64,000 nt of DNA from assembly GCA_012845835.1 (NCBI GenBank), contig JABAKD010000023.1, forward strand, positions 13,381,362-13,445,361, written 5' to 3'. Positions 1 through 12,578 of this stretch are shown here, in pieces (position 1 is the stretch's first letter; every line of letters begins with the position of its first letter). The position numbers were made by a program, and so were the translations under genes. Under the pieces are notes generated by a model. That model was not told the origin of the DNA. It did not search any database and saw nothing but the letters and a program-made list of their open reading frames with translations. The stretch is from Undaria pinnatifida. Its lineage: Eukaryota > Sar > Phaeophyceae > Laminariales > Alariaceae.

Positions 1-98
1 GTAACGCGGCGTCAACGATCGTCACTTCACACAAATTCGGGCAACGTAATATCTATTCCGACAAATCCTGTTTTGTGTTTTTCAATAACCAGCCGGTC

Positions 99-178
99 GC
101 CCCGGTTATCTAGTGGTTTTACGCTCGAATGACAATAAACGTTTGTTAGTCCTCGAGTTCGATTCCCGTCATGACTCA
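99..178 (+). repeat. tRNA-derived (SINE-like) head
   Basis: The stretch has a tRNA-like layout: an A-box-like segment (TTATCTAGTGGTTTT) followed about 45 bases later by a B-box-like segment (GAGTTCGATTCCC). Arms do not fold into a convincing full cloverleaf, so a functional tRNA is unlikely. A second copy with the same order of motifs, including TCCTCGAGTTC, lies on the minus strand near 32.2 kb. Two diverged copies suggest a tRNA-derived SINE family rather than a tRNA gene. Confidence 0.4.
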
Positions 179-254
179 CTAATGAAATTTGACTTTAATA
201 TTTGAAACAAAAAATTATCAGCTGCGGTGAGCGCCAGAGCAGCGTGATTAGGTT

Positions 255-402
255 CAACTCGACGAAAGTCGACGAGGAAAAAAAATGGTGACTTCTTCTC
301 GCGATAAAAAGGAAGGCACGTGGGGAATTGGGGAGGGAGGAGAAGGGCCCCCTATGTGAATCCTGATCTAAGTTAGGACTGGGAGGGAGGGCGAGAGTGG
401 TG
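255..402 (+). repeat. Dispersed direct repeat, copy A
   Basis: This block shares an ordered set of motifs with 2921-3072: CTCGACGA, CTCGCGATAAAAA, GAAGGCA, a G-rich GGGGAGGG tract, a GATCTRA motif and CTGGGAGGGCGAGAGT. The two copies lie about 2.66 kb apart in the same orientation. They could be ends of an old small element or two solo copies of a dispersed repeat; no coding sequence between them supports either reading. Confidence 0.55.
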
Positions 403-439
403 CCAGCATAAAAAAATATATATACATATATATTGCAAA

Positions 440-2900
440 GGTATACTATTACTACCACACATGAAAACCATGGGATTTTTATATTCGAAAGTATGTGTCT
501 ACTATTCCATGGACATGTTTATTTTTCTTCTGTGCAGTAGCGGTACATCCTGAAGGAAAATGGTAGAGTGTCTGGGCCTTTTTTTTTTCCCCAACTTGGA
601 CGTTCAGTCGGAAATGAGAAGTACCAAACATCGACCGTTCCCTCTTATTCCATAGTCTAAAACGAAACAATACTACTACTGGTAGTCTCCAAGTATATAA
701 CACACACGGCACTAGTCTGTCTGCTGTCGTCATGACAAAGACATCCATAACATTAGTGATTGAGGGGACGCATCCGATTTCTACCACGTAAAAACACTCG
801 CGAAGCAAAGACAGCAGAAACACATATCCCGCCTTCCCGGGTGGAAACAGAAAAGAAGGACTACGCCTACCTCCCGTACTGGCAAGGCCACCCCCGCACC
901 TATCTTAGACAACGCCGCCGCAACGAGAGATAGCTCTCCTGGTCTTAACTGTTCTTTGCTTCCCAGCTCGCCGGTTACCACGGACAGACCAATCAATGCG
1001 ACAGCCTTCAGGTGATAAACAAAGCACTTTTTCCTAAACCTCGCCGGCTGACATGGCCCTATGTCGACGCTTCATGCAAACCATCTTTGCATGCTGTCGA
1101 CTTCGAACTTCCATTGCCACGGGGACAGCGGTGCAGTCGCTTCAGTGATGCCAAGTCCTCTTTCGTTTCGCCTAGAGGCGAAGCAGGTTCTCAATACCCT
1201 TCTCGATATTTTTGTTTGATGTACGCCAACTTTTGCTTGACGGCGCAATTAACAGTAACAGTGTGTTTCGCCTACATGTCCTTGCCTTCTTTGTTGTAAA
1301 ACAGGTATGTATGGCGTTATTGTCCTGTAAAATTATACCCTTCATAATATCACGTTCGTATTAAACTCTTAGCATTACTTCAAGGTTCAACGAAATAAAA
1401 ATCGGACAGCTACACCTTAACTTGTCGAAGTGCGAAGTGCTGCTCTGCCCTACCCGAAGCATGGGCGCAGCCCTTGTACATGTGATTATTCTTCTTCAAG
1501 GGATTCTGTCAGGAGTTATTTTGTTTCGGATTCAGTATGGGGTTTCTCGGAAGTGAAATTTCTCGGTGAAATCGCTTCGTTTAAAGGCCGTCGTCGGGGG
1601 GCGGCTCCACCGCCCCAGGCCTTGCCTTATCCGTGCGGAACGTTGCCGTGAACGTTGATGAATGATGAACGAAACAAGCGAGAAGCGCTCAAAATTTAAC
1701 ATTTGAGAGGTAATCTAAAAGTTATTCTACCGATCTTGATGTATGGAGAGGTTGATCAAATTAAACTTGGCACGAGATTATTTCCAAATTATCGCCATAT
1801 TTTTTTTCCCAAAACAAACGATACTAGCCTAGATATTTAACGGAAAAAAAAACCCCATGGCACCGCGGTAGATATAATAGTATACTGTAGTAGTAGTAGC
1901 AGTAGTAGTGCATTTCATTTTAAAAATTTAGGAAGGTACACGTACGTACATGGATATAGAAGTGGCAAGCGCATGCACGACTAACACGAGGAGGTAGTGA
2001 TCACGATTGCTGCGCCGAAAAAGCCACACGGCAGCATTGCGAGTGGCTGCGTCCTCGGGGCCTCGAGGGTGGGCATAATACAAGTTCGAGCAAATCGACG
2101 TACAGTTCGTACGCGTGCAAGTAATAAAGGTACGAGTGTAAAGAGCACACACCTCGATGCTCTATTGCACACAACACGCTTTTCGTCTGTGACTCATGTT
2201 GTGGCATGCGGGGAGGATGTGCACCAAAAATAAAGGAATTACTGTTGGACACAAGACACAAGAAAATGAAAATACATTTTCCTCTTGTCGTTGTTGATTA
2301 GCTGCGCCACGCGAAGGTCGTAAGTAGACGGTACCAACGGACGAAACCAGTGGCGTGCAGTCGCCCCGGTATCGCATCGTTTGGTGGTTTTTTTTTCTTC
2401 AATAAGAAGGCTGCTTGCAGAAATATAGGTGGAGTGGATGGCATGCTTTGTTGTTGCTGGGGTCCCTGCCTCCGTTGCTGCTGTGGTCGTTTGCCGGTCA
2501 AGCGCAAGCAGTCGTGTTCGTACGTAACTGACCAATAAGTTTGTGATGCTTTGTATATGACGTGCTTCTTGCTTCTGATTGCTGATTGGTCATCTCTTAC
2601 AAATAGGGTTTTGTGTTTGGTTTTATCGCCCTTCTACCGTCGAGCTTCTGGGCATACAGGCAGTGGTCGCAGGCGGAGGTGTCGTCCCTCCCCCCCCCCC
2701 CCCCCCCCCCCGAGGTAATTGCCTTCATTTATTTTGCCGCATGGGTTTCTTTAGCACCCGCTGATCGTCGATTTTCTATCGAAAGTGTTGTTGGTAACTC
2801 ACGCTCTTGCGCTTCCCGCAAAAGTCAATAAGTGCACAGGAAAAAGTCCCACGAATTTATACATACATACGAGAACGCGCTCGGGCGGATACAAATTCAC
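440..2900. other. Gene-free stretch
   Basis: No ORF here has recognisable protein features, and no paired splice sites with coding-like sequence were found. It contains a (TAG)n run near 1890-1910 and a run of 22 consecutive C bases at 2690-2711. The short open frames have the composition of random sequence. Confidence 0.5.
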
Positions 2901-2920
2901 GAAACTGACCTAAAAGACCA

Positions 2921-3072
2921 GGCTCGACGATAAAAAAAAAAGCTGAATTTTTCTCGCGATAAAAAAAAGCGAAAAGTGAAGGCATGTACCGTAGTGGGGA
3001 GGGGGGAGGGGAGCCCGCTCTGTGACCCCGGATCTGATTTACACTATTACTGGGAGGGCGAGAGTAGTTCGA
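2921..3072 (+). repeat. Dispersed direct repeat, copy B
   Basis: Second copy of the repeat at 255-402, sharing CTCGACGA, CTCGCGATAAAAA, GAAGGCA, the GGGGAGGG tract and CTGGGAGGGCGAGAGT in the same order. It is diverged by substitutions and small indels, so the duplication is not recent. Confidence 0.55.
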
Positions 3073-3557
3073 AGATGATACATTAGATTCGGGAAAAGGA
3101 AAATAAGTGAAGTCAAGTGTCTGTATTACTGCTCCTGCTGCTAAAATAGTACGATACCCTTAAATCAACTTGCACCGATCGACTCTATCTATCTGAACTG
3201 CTGTAATATGCAATTTGATCATTTATAACTTCTATAATCGCAGGCCAGTATGAGATTGCCTTTGCTGCTCTTCTTAGGGACGGGTGGTGTCATCCCTCCA
3301 CGATCCCTGTCCGAGCCGATCAATCGATAGTTAAGTTACGCTGTGCGGGGTGGTCTCGAGGCAGGGGGTCGAAAGAAATGTCCGCGTACCGAGGTGTTTG
3401 TGTATATGTATAAAATATCAGCGGTAGTGCGAGTTGCGACATTTTTTCTAGTTGTAGTTACATTGAAGAATTTCTGAACCGGGGTTGGACCCTGTTCTGT
3501 GGTGCCGGCGTTTCATAGGAACCACAGCTAGCTAGGGACTCCACACGGTACGGTGAG

Positions 3558-4450
3558 GTGTCGACCCCGGGTGACGTCAGTTTTCATCCCGGGTTTGTTG
3601 GAGTTGATGGGGAATGGGAATATTTCTCAAACGGTAATGGAGCCTCATATTCGTCGGGTGCGTCGGAACGCCCCCCGCCTGTTTGCTGGCCGAGATCCTT
3701 CACGAGTGTCTCCGTCTTGCACCACGAGCTGCACAGCCAATCAACGATGAGCCAATCTGACTAGATGATTGTCACACCATCATGCGACATCATGCTCTGT
3801 GCCGACCCGCGGGACAAGTCGGCTATCGTCCCCGGTTTGACATGATTTCTGAAAGAGGCACAGGACTCCATATCCTCCCATGGTGGCGCTGCCCTTATGT
3901 CCGAGCCCTAGCCAATCAGCGATTAGGGAATTTGATTGAGGTTCCACGTCGTGCGGAGTGGTGTCGACACGGGAGGTCATCGTTATTGTTTCCGCGTTTT
4001 TGGAGCTGTGGAGATGAGGGGGAATAATGAATCGGGGATGGGACCCTATCTTCCCCGTGTGCGACGGATATGTCCACCATTGAAGGGCCTCTATCCGCCT
4101 AGAACGGCGCTGTGAAGCGCGAACCAATCAGCGATTAACCAACCGGGATTGGGGTTTCCTAACCGTGCAGGGCTGTGTCGACCCGCGAAAGCTCGGCTTG
4201 CTCCGATGTTTTAGAGATGTGGAACGACCTCTGGACCGGGGATGGGATCCCATATGCTTCCGAGGTGGAGCCGGCTCGACATACGAACCATGGCCAATTA
4301 GAAAATCAGCCGGTGGGGTTGGGATTTCCACACCGCGCGGGGAGGTATAAATCCGGACGATATCCGTCTTTTCGTCCCCGGGTTGTCGGAGTTGTAGATG
4401 TGTGGATTGGTTCCGATCCCCCGACATGTGACATTATCGTGACCGGGTGA
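3558..4450 (+). repeat. Degenerate tandem array with CCAAT boxes
   Basis: About five diverged units of roughly 160-240 bp. Each opens with a variant of GTGTCGACCCG (3558, 3799, 3961, 4175 and a weaker one near 4345). Most carry a variant of CCAATCAGCGATTA (3737, 3912, 4124 and a degenerate copy at 4294). A perfect bZIP-type TGACGTCA lies in the first unit (3572-3579) and a TATAAAT motif in the last (4346-4352). CCAAT boxes in series upstream of a TATA-like site resemble promoter or enhancer architecture. No downstream gene with a good ORF is visible, so this may equally be an old satellite or a promoter relic of a mobile element. Confidence 0.5.
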
Positions 4451-5228
4451 CGACTACATTGTGTGTGAATCCTGGCTAATGCCCGATCAGACAAACATGA
4501 CCTTTTTGTTTTTCCGTCTATAATAACTCGAGCTTAAAATTCTTCATAATTATCCAAATGGTAAGCGCTGTAGTCGTGTACTGCATCTACAAGAAAGCGA
4601 TCTACAGCTAGGAACAAGCTGTATTGCAATATAGCATTCGAGGAGAGGTTAATGACGAAGGCAGCCATACCGCCGTGTTTCGTGCCTGAAACGTCAGCAC
4701 GTCTCTCCGCGGTCAGGCACTGCAAAAGACAGTAGATTTGGGGGAGGTGCTACTAACATATCATACATTGTATATTTCAGGATCTGGTTCAGTGCGCGCC
4801 TCTCAGTGGCTACAAAGAGAACACGCAGAGGACATGGTCGGTCACCTCTATGGCCCCGGGTGCTTGGTTGAGTAAAAGCATCCATAATAAACGCACTCGG
4901 CACGTTTCGTCGCCAGACTATACGGTCATTCAGCGTGTGCTCAGATTTACCCGGTCTAAATATGATGAATGAAGCCCGTAATCGGATTCTCATAACAAAC
5001 GGTAGAGCTATTAGTCTAGTCTATAGTCTAATGCTAGTCCATTGTTACGATTATTAGACAATATCGAACTCTTGGCATTCCGTTACATACTGTTCGAGTA
5101 GGCTATGATTGTGTGTGTTACAATCTTCACTCTGCCAAGTATTGAATTGAACAAATCGAAGTGCCGTCCTGCCCTACACAAGCCAGTCGAATGTTCTTGT
5201 GCACGTATGGATGAACTAAATAGTTTAC
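4451..5228. other. No gene seen
   Basis: Only short open frames without recognisable features. Around 5010-5035 it carries a TAGTCTAGTCTATAGTC motif that recurs in several other intergenic parts of the window. Confidence 0.4.
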
Positions 5229-5396
5229 CTGCCATTTCCATAGCAACGTTCCGTTTCCATCTAGCTTGCAGGCAGCAAAATCCCAGTCGCCAAGGTTTGT
5301 CCCTGTCCAATTTCCCGCTGTATACCCGGCAAGAACGATTGACCCGTCGTCCGTCACAGCAAGGGCGTTGATGGCATCAAATTCTGTGGTACCATC
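5229..5396 (-). CDS. Beta-propeller-type repeat exon (56 codons)
   Basis: A minus-strand internal exon of exactly 168 bases. It is bounded by a good acceptor (TTTGTTTTTCTAG before GATGGT) and a good donor (GGCAG followed by GTAAAC); both introns are phase 0. The peptide begins DGTTEFDAI, has a blade core DGSIVLAGYT, then NWTGTN, DWDFAACKLD and the closing LWKWQ. This pattern resembles SBBP or delta-60 type beta-propeller blades, and the same closing WxW(Q/K) and splice phase occur in the exons at 29.9 and 30.6 kb. It is therefore one blade of a repeat protein encoded one exon per blade. No partner exon was found to its left in the window. The protein's role is unknown; such blades usually form binding or scaffold domains, often secreted. 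Confidence 0.75.
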
Positions 5397-5609
5397 CTAG
5401 AAAAACAAATGGTGGGTGCACGGGATAAACACAAGAGGCATCAAGTAAATGGGTTAAAAAGAATACTGCGGTTGTGGCGAAGAACTCATGTCGTGGATGC
5501 CACGGAATCGAATCATCGTGGCACTTCAGTATGTCTCCGAGCTTGATCCGGGACACGGACCCAATTGACGTTCAGTTGTCCAGCAGCCATTCCTCATTTG
5601 ATCAGATCA

Positions 5610-5879
5610 AGGCTACGGTAGACGTTGTATCTCTATTTTATTTGATGACATGTCGGGTCACTCTCTTGGGTGGCGCTTCACCTCGTGGACTCGAAACCGT
5701 TCAGACGGTCGCTTGGGCGCAGCTTAGCGTGCAATTCAAGTGCAGATTCACATAGATAGACAAATGTAACTGAATGTAACAGCTAGAAAGCATAAGACCG
5801 CGATGGAAAAGGAGGGTCGCCGCGCGAGTGACCCAGAGCTATTTTCAAAACACTGCCTAAGCTCCCCCCCATACCGTGG
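5610..5879. mobile_element. MITE copy 1 (AGGCTACGGTA family)
   Basis: A diverged 270-bp copy of the inverted-repeat element seen better preserved at 10293-10556. It begins AGGCTACGGTA and ends near CCCCCCATACCGTGG, with an internal GGTCACTC / GCGCGAGTGACC pair placed as in the second copy. Similar length and symmetric ends support a non-autonomous DNA transposon. It has no coding sequence, and its superfamily is not clear because no target duplication could be recognised. Confidence 0.45.
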
Positions 5880-6021
5880 ACACGCTCATCACTCATAGCC
5901 GATACCGTTTGCCCTCATTCGTTTTCGGCCAAATAGTAGTGAACAAGATCCCACGTAATTGCTTTCCTCGATTGTAGACACAGCTAGCCCTCTCGAGCAC
6001 AAGGCGCAAAGCTGAATTCTG

Positions 6022-9000
6022 TTACAGAATGCAACTTGTCAGTAACCATCATGTCGCTACTTGATAACACTTAGAATGTCATCTGGTATACATTGCACGA
6101 TCATCACTGAGGACGGCTGATCAAGAAGGTTACTGCTGCTTACGGGAGCTTATTTTACGTACCTCCCTACGAGTACGACGAGAAGCATCAGACGGAAGAC
6201 TACAAGTACTTCTATGGAAACACGCGGTGAGTGAGTGAGTGAGCATATCCACAAGACTGTACGCACTCAACCAGAGCAGTTGATGCCAGAGCTGTGATCG
6301 AGGTACCCGAAAGTATATAACGCCACCACAGCACAGGTTGTACTAAATCAATATCCACGCGCACGGGATCATTCTTAGCATCACCAAGGACCAAAAACAA
6401 AACATCGACATACTCGAGTAAACAACTGCTGAACGTTGCCTGGACTCCAAATAAGCGGGTCGTTCTGAGCAACAGCGGTACAGGGGCAACTCTCGACAGC
6501 ACAAGCCTACTGTCTGTTAACAGAGCTCTGGCCCCTAGTTCAAGAACATCACGTGTGATCATCGTGATAGACCGACCAAAACTCCCCAACGCACCTCAAT
6601 GACAGTGCGGGCCAGAGGCGGGACTTCTCAGTAACGACTCGCCAAACATCAAGCGACAAGCTTTATCAAGAGAACTCCCGGCAGTAGAATGGCTGCCTGT
6701 TAAAGGAGGCTCTTACCATCAAGGCGACTAGTGCAAGCCAGCACCAAGCAGCATCATGTATTACTGCTGTAGTCTACTTGTTGGAATTTCGATTTGTTAT
6801 TGGAAATCTCCATAACGCCTTCGATTTCTTCCCAAGCACCACTGCTGCACTTGAAACGGCTGTTTAATACCAGGTACAGAATTACAGCAGCTCGTATCAT
6901 ACGTGCGGCGGGATTACTGATACTACTACACTGCTGTACAAGTACCGATATCGTACAAGGCATCTGAGTCAACTGCGACCTGGTACATACTACTACTACT
7001 CATCAGCAGCACTTCATTCGCCAACGGCGTTAAAGGACTAGACCTAAACTAGTCTAAGGACGTTCGATTGGCTAAGCCCGGCCTATTTTCGAGATTAGTA
7101 TAGACTAGACTAGACGATTAGCGGTTGTAATCGGAGTGTCTAGACGCGATATCACTAACCTCATGAAAGTTCATTCTCGACCGACCGAAGCGATGGCCGG
7201 TACGGGATCTTCACAAGCCCTCGCACAATAAATCGCTGCTTATGTAATGGCAAATCATATTCCGTACGCCATGCTTTTTCTGCTAGCGTGGAAACCAGAT
7301 CTCTACTTGCACTCAAGCACGAGGATGAGACTGGGACGGCCGGTGACGGACAAAAACCCCTACAAAAGTTTGTCTTGAAGTACAACGTCACTGACGAAGT
7401 GATCCGGGAGAAAATTGACATCTTCTCCAACAGGGAATAAGGAGAAAATCCGGACTCCTACTTTGTGGAAAAGACGCTCGCGCGCTCTGAGCTCGAGAAG
7501 ATGGGCGAGATGATTTCCGACCGCAGATTCAAGGACATCTGTGTACAAGGATTCCCGGCGGAGTACAAGGATATCAAGATGATGATGTATCGAGACCCGA
7601 CTTTCGATATCGATCAGATGCAAAGCACGATGCGCCATCTTTACTTTGATGATCTTTCGCGCAACAGCGACACCAAGATCGCTGGTCGTGGCGTAGCCAT
7701 GACTGCGGCATCGACTTAACGTCATTGCGGGAAAAAAGGGCACTACGCCCGCAACTGCTGGAAAGGAAGGAAGACAACGACAGCAAGTCTACTGGCGCCT
7801 ACAACAGGTCGAACAACAAGAAATCTTCGAGCGACGAGGCAGCATCCAACGTTGGAGCTGAGCACAAGTGGTGTTCTGTACACAGAACTGCCTCGCACGA
7901 CGACACGGAATGCTACAAGCAAGGAGCGCCACGCCCACCGCAGAGTGGACGCGCTCACGCTGCGTATGCTATACGAGGCGCGAGCACACGCCCCAATGAT
8001 TACGAAAAGCCGTCTTATAATTTTGCCGATGGTTTCGAAGAGGGATTCGCGTTGTCAGGGCTGCTAGCTGGTAGCAGCAACTTTTTTCCCCAAAAATTAG
8101 CGACAGGTTCACGATGCTTGTGGACAGCGGCGAGCAGCAATTCACTTCCGCCTACCCAACACCCAGAGGACAAGGGCGTATGCTCTTACGATGTATTTCT
8201 TCGCAACCTGGGCGGCACGGCTAATACGTCATCAACGCCTGCTGTAGTTCCTGCAGCACAGGCAAGCAACGACGCCAATCAAGGCGTTGGCACCTTCAAA
8301 GAGATCCAAGAATATTGCACCAACTCCAGCATTGCCATGGAGCGCACCACCACGGTAACGCCCCAACTGAAAAGCGGTACGGACGAAATCATGCAACCTA
8401 AAAGATAAGGAGTGTACAATAAAAGGCGGAAAAATCACGCCTGAAGAGGCTACTGTAAGGGAGACTGAGCGCCAGCATGCGCAAATCCCGGACATCACGC
8501 CCGTGAAAGCCATGGTCACTACGACGGAGCGCTCTTGTGCCCTAGTCCAGATCATGCTACACTACTACAAGAACAACCTTCTGGAAGAGATATATTCATC
8601 GATAACAGCCGGGGCGTCATTGACGGTGAGCTGGAGCATCGTCATCAGAGGAAAAGAGTCATCATCACCAAAGATTGGAGAATCCTTTTAGGGCTGTCAT
8701 CGTCACCAGAGATTGGAAAATCGTCATCAAGGGCTGGCGCACTATCGCAAGACGTTGGGGTGTCCTTTACAGCAATTGCACCTGCTTTTAAGCCCGGGGA
8801 CGCAAATTCTGCTCCAACTAGGGCCGCATTGGCTGTACCACATCACGATACCGCCAGTACAACACCCAATCCAAGAGTCGAGGATACCTTCGTCAACATG
8901 CACGCAACAGGAGGATCGGGGACAACCCCACCGACTACGTGTGTTAATTTCATCTGCACCGAGAGATACTCATTTCGGGTCTCGGAGGAGGAAAATCGGG

Positions 9001-10880
9001 TGATTGAAATTCCCAAAAAAATACAAAGATGCCATCCACTTCACGGATCAGCTTCGCCTGCAATCACGGGAACCGGAATTACCTGAGCTGGGATATCCGA
9101 AGCATCTTCGCATTGCATCTTTGGAGCAACGTCGTCCGAATGCCCATCGCACAACGGAGCAACTGCACCTGGTATCACTGGATTACCTTGCATGGGTTCA
9201 CTGTAGCATCAGCTGCAACAACAGAATCACATGGCATCACTGGAGTATTTGGATCATCGCCATCTGGCAACACCGGGCCATCAGCTGAGCCACGGGTCGA
9301 CAGGTCGGCAATGCCCGCTACACCCGGGATCACACAAGCTCATTTTGAGCCAAGCCGTGAAGCCAAGCTCAACAATGAAACAGGCCGTCAGGGGGAGGTT
9401 CACACGCTCATGACAGCAAAAGGACAGCCACGGGCAAACCCCGAGACAGGATAAGCGGAATTAGCACCGGACGATCAAGAGCGACATCTCCGGCAATCGT
9501 GTACACCCGCAAGTCAACGTCAAGGTTCCTCTCCATCCCGAACGATGAGCCCATAATCATCGAGGCCAAGATGCAGATTCTGGCTGCATAAATACAGTCG
9601 AAGCGTAGCCGATGACGGCTATACGTTTTGAGGTAAATGAATCTACCTACCACTCCAACTCCAAGATGAAGTTAGGCCTTTGAGTACAACCGACAGACGA
9701 CGGACCAAGCACACCAACGACGTCTACAACAACTTCTACACCGACAACGTCTACACCAACAAGATCAAGCCATTGGAAGTGCAAAATGCATAATATTTTT
9801 ACCAAAGATGGGCGTAGAGTGCCGCATGTTTTCTTTGTACAGGGCGAGCATATATATCGACCGGGGTTGTGCACGATTGGAAGATTACGATTAACTAGAT
9901 AGTACCAACTAAGGGTACAAGTCCAATAAGAATTTTGGACAAGATTGTTGAAAAAATAAATTAAGTACGCCATCACCGGTATTTCAGAATGCACGGCCAG
10001 AAAACTCGCCACTTGGACACAAGCACGAACGGAGGATTAAGATACACGCGAGGTGAAGTCTCTCTAGAATAAGGGGTATTTATTCAGCTAGCTGTAAATT
10101 GCAGGCTGGGGCCTAGTTTTTCCTTTGTTTGCGGGCGGAAGGAACACTGGTGCGATGTTCACTCTTATGATTGTTGCGGAATGATGAGCACATTCACTGT
10201 TTTAGATTGCGAAAAACATCTTCTGTTCCTTGGTTGATTAGCGTACCGGAAATTAGTTCACATCTGATTATTTTAGTATTGTGAGTAGACCAAGGCTACG
10301 GTAGGGGGGGCACCCCCATTTTCACTGGTGTGTTTAAGCCACTCGCACGAGTAGCTCTGTACCCTACGGATGAAGATGGTTTAGGAACTTGGTTTGCCGC
10401 AGCTTAGATCACCTTTGCATTGCGGATTGATTTCGTCAATGTAAAACATTAAGAAAACGTAAGATTGCATCTTATAGGAACAAGGAGGTTACTCGCGCGA
10501 GTGACCCCTAGCCACTGAAATAAAAGGCTCAAAAGGGGACCCCCCTACCGTAGCCTGGGTCAGTAATTAGTAAGTTTAACTTGCATAAACATGCGGACGC
10601 ACGTAAAGTGTACCAGCAGGATTTTTCTGTGTTTGCTTATTTTGTGTTTACCCCGTGGGTATTTTAGCAAAACGACTTTGCTCAATGAAAAACTTTTTCC
10701 CCAGCATCTTTCATGTTGCCGAATGTTTTTCCGTTATGGAGCTTTTAGCATGTAACGCAGAGTAAGAAAGTGTTAACTTAACGGCGGGAGGTGTTAGATA
10801 TGCATCTTGTCAGTAACCATCATTTCGTTATATGATAACACTTAAAGTCATCTGGAATACATTGCACGTTGCTAGTACGA
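6022..10880 (+). mobile_element. Ty1/copia relic with gag and protease parts
   Basis: A plus-strand Ty1/copia fossil. A block of about 80 bp containing CTTGTCAGTAACCATCAT and GATAACACTTA occurs at both ends (about 6022-6100 and 10792-10875) and is probably the remains of the LTRs. Gag-like coding lies at about 7180-7990, including a CCHC zinc knuckle around 7725-7760 and the following cysteine/histidine-rich segment, and a protease-type DSG motif lies near 8105-8125. Integrase, reverse transcriptase and RNase H are not recognisable, so the copy appears internally shortened. The coding parts are clearly broken in many places, and LTR divergence suggests an old insertion. It lies antisense to the propeller exons. 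Confidence 0.7.
10293..10556. mobile_element. MITE copy 2 (AGGCTACGGTAGGGGGG ends)
   Basis: A 264-bp element whose outer 17 bases, AGGCTACGGTAGGGGGG, are repeated in inverted orientation at the right end. Weaker inverted similarity continues inward through CACTGG and ACTCGCRCGAGTARC. It has no ORF. A diverged copy of similar length lies at 5610-5879, and each copy sits 140-235 bp before the repeated copia end block. This raises the possibility that the MITE is part of, or inserted near, both ends of that copia relic. No clear target duplication was found. Confidence 0.6.
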
Positions 10881-12289
10881 CAGACAGTTTTCAGTCTGGT
10901 AGTTGTCTTTTATCGATACAGTACGCATCAAGCACGAGTCTCAACAGCAATATCTTGGATACATGACACACAGCAGTTTACAAGTTAATCATATCCAGAT
11001 ACCTGGTACATGTGGGACGTACTGGTACACGTTGAGAGGTGCAGTCTTCGGTATACCTCTTGAAAGCGGTAGCAAGATGTTTAAGGTACGAGTTGTTGCT
11101 CAAGTAAGAAGAGAGGCTACGTAGGGTCACATGAATACGTACTCTTAGATACGAGTTGATAAACAACAAGGCTGTAGGATCTCGTATTTGGGTCTTTTGC
11201 GTCTTGGAGTTGTAGCTTGTTTTTTGTATTTTATCCGTACCCTAGATAGCGGTTAGTACCATTGTTCGAGGGTCACTTTCAAGGGTCCTACTCTATTTGT
11301 TTGCAACGGATTATGAGGGTCCTTATGTTTGAGCTAGGAGCGGCAAACAGGCGCATTGCCCACATACGCGCACTCGTTTTCGCTCACCATAAGCTCTCGT
11401 CTGTTGAGCAACTTAATAACCAATCAACATATATATATCGTTCTGGGGTCACCAAACAACATATTCCATGCTGGAGCTCTGTGCTCTTACAGGCTCACCC
11501 AACCGTGGCCTTCGTTTGCCTCAAATCATTTTTTTTAGGCTGTGTCTTCATGGGGTCATCCGAAAGCGAACCTACGAGCGTACGCCAGCTAGGAGCAGAT
11601 ACGCATCTCATATAAGAAAGGATTTAACCAATTTCCATCAAAAATTGTTTCAACCGGTACCGGTACACCTACAAGAGTAGATGGAGCGATCTAATTCTGA
11701 TTCGCAACGGAAAAATCGTTACAACGACTGCACCAAAGGTGTTTTGAAACGTTTGTAGATGTATTTATAGTACTCAACTTTGGGTAGGTTGGCAAGATCG
11801 TTTAGAACCAAGTGACCAAAAAGCTGCTTTGCTTGCTCGATGTGGCAATTGATATGTACATACCTCGTGTATACGTTTTTCCGGTGTTGCGATATATTGG
11901 GTATCGGTTTCTCGAAGAAAAAGCAATTCGTTCAAGATTGGTAAACGCAGCAGATCCGTTCCCGTATAATCTTCTCAATAACCGAGAGACTGCAAACGCC
12001 GTGTGACGTGTGTATTAAACTGACAACAAGATTTCTTCCCAACGCCTCCGTGTCGATATTGTACGCACCCCTCGGGTTTCATGAGGGCGGCTCTGAACCC
12101 TACCCCCGGTCAATAATCTGTGCCTCGTGGTTCAACCAGTATACGGCTAGTCTGCTGCATGTACTGAGTACGATATCGGCCGTTGCTGCCGAAGCCAGGT
12201 TCGTTAAGCATATGTGCGTTTTAGTCTTGCATGTTACCATCAAGTATTTGACGTAATAAATTGGAGAAAGGACTTTATATGGGGATGAC
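10881..12289. other. Gene-free spacer between copia and gypsy relics
   Basis: No supported gene. The open frames here lack domain features, and no splice pairs with coding-like sequence were seen. Part of it may belong to the upstream end of the gypsy LTR, whose outer boundary could not be fixed. Confidence 0.4.
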
Positions 12290-12299
12290 GAAACAAGGT

Positions 12300-12578
12300 A
12301 CAGTTAAGTGCTAACATGCGATCTCGTAAGGCCTGTAATTATCTCAATTGAGATGTTTTGGATAGGTTTCATATGATAAGGTTGGCGTTATATTTTCGGG
12401 AAAATTATGAAATAGATCGGAGGCACGTACCTCCGATCACGGAAGCTATCCGGGGCTCTGGTGAAATGTAATAAAGCAACGTCTAAGCGAAGGCTAAGAA
12501 ACTGAGTCATTTCCGAGAACCCGCTCAGCTGGAAGGCCTGTAGGGGGCACTCCGTGTCCCCATCCTAATAGTCCTACA
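12300..12578 (+). repeat. 5' LTR of gypsy relic (alignable part)
   Basis: It shares with 23430-23705 the ordered motifs GGTTGGCGTT, AAATAGATCGGAGGCACGT, GCTATCCGGGGC, AATAAAGC and GGGGGCACTCCGTGTCCCC, and ends with TACA. AATAAAGC is a possible polyadenylation-type signal within the LTR. The left boundary is uncertain. Confidence 0.65.

Noticed and set aside
99-178. Functional tRNA gene
   Set aside because: A- and B-box motifs are present but the acceptor and anticodon stems do not pair well, so only a tRNA-like repeat is reported.
6212-6589. 125-codon minus-strand ORF
   Set aside because: It lies in the decayed leader of the copia relic and has no recognisable features or splice sites.
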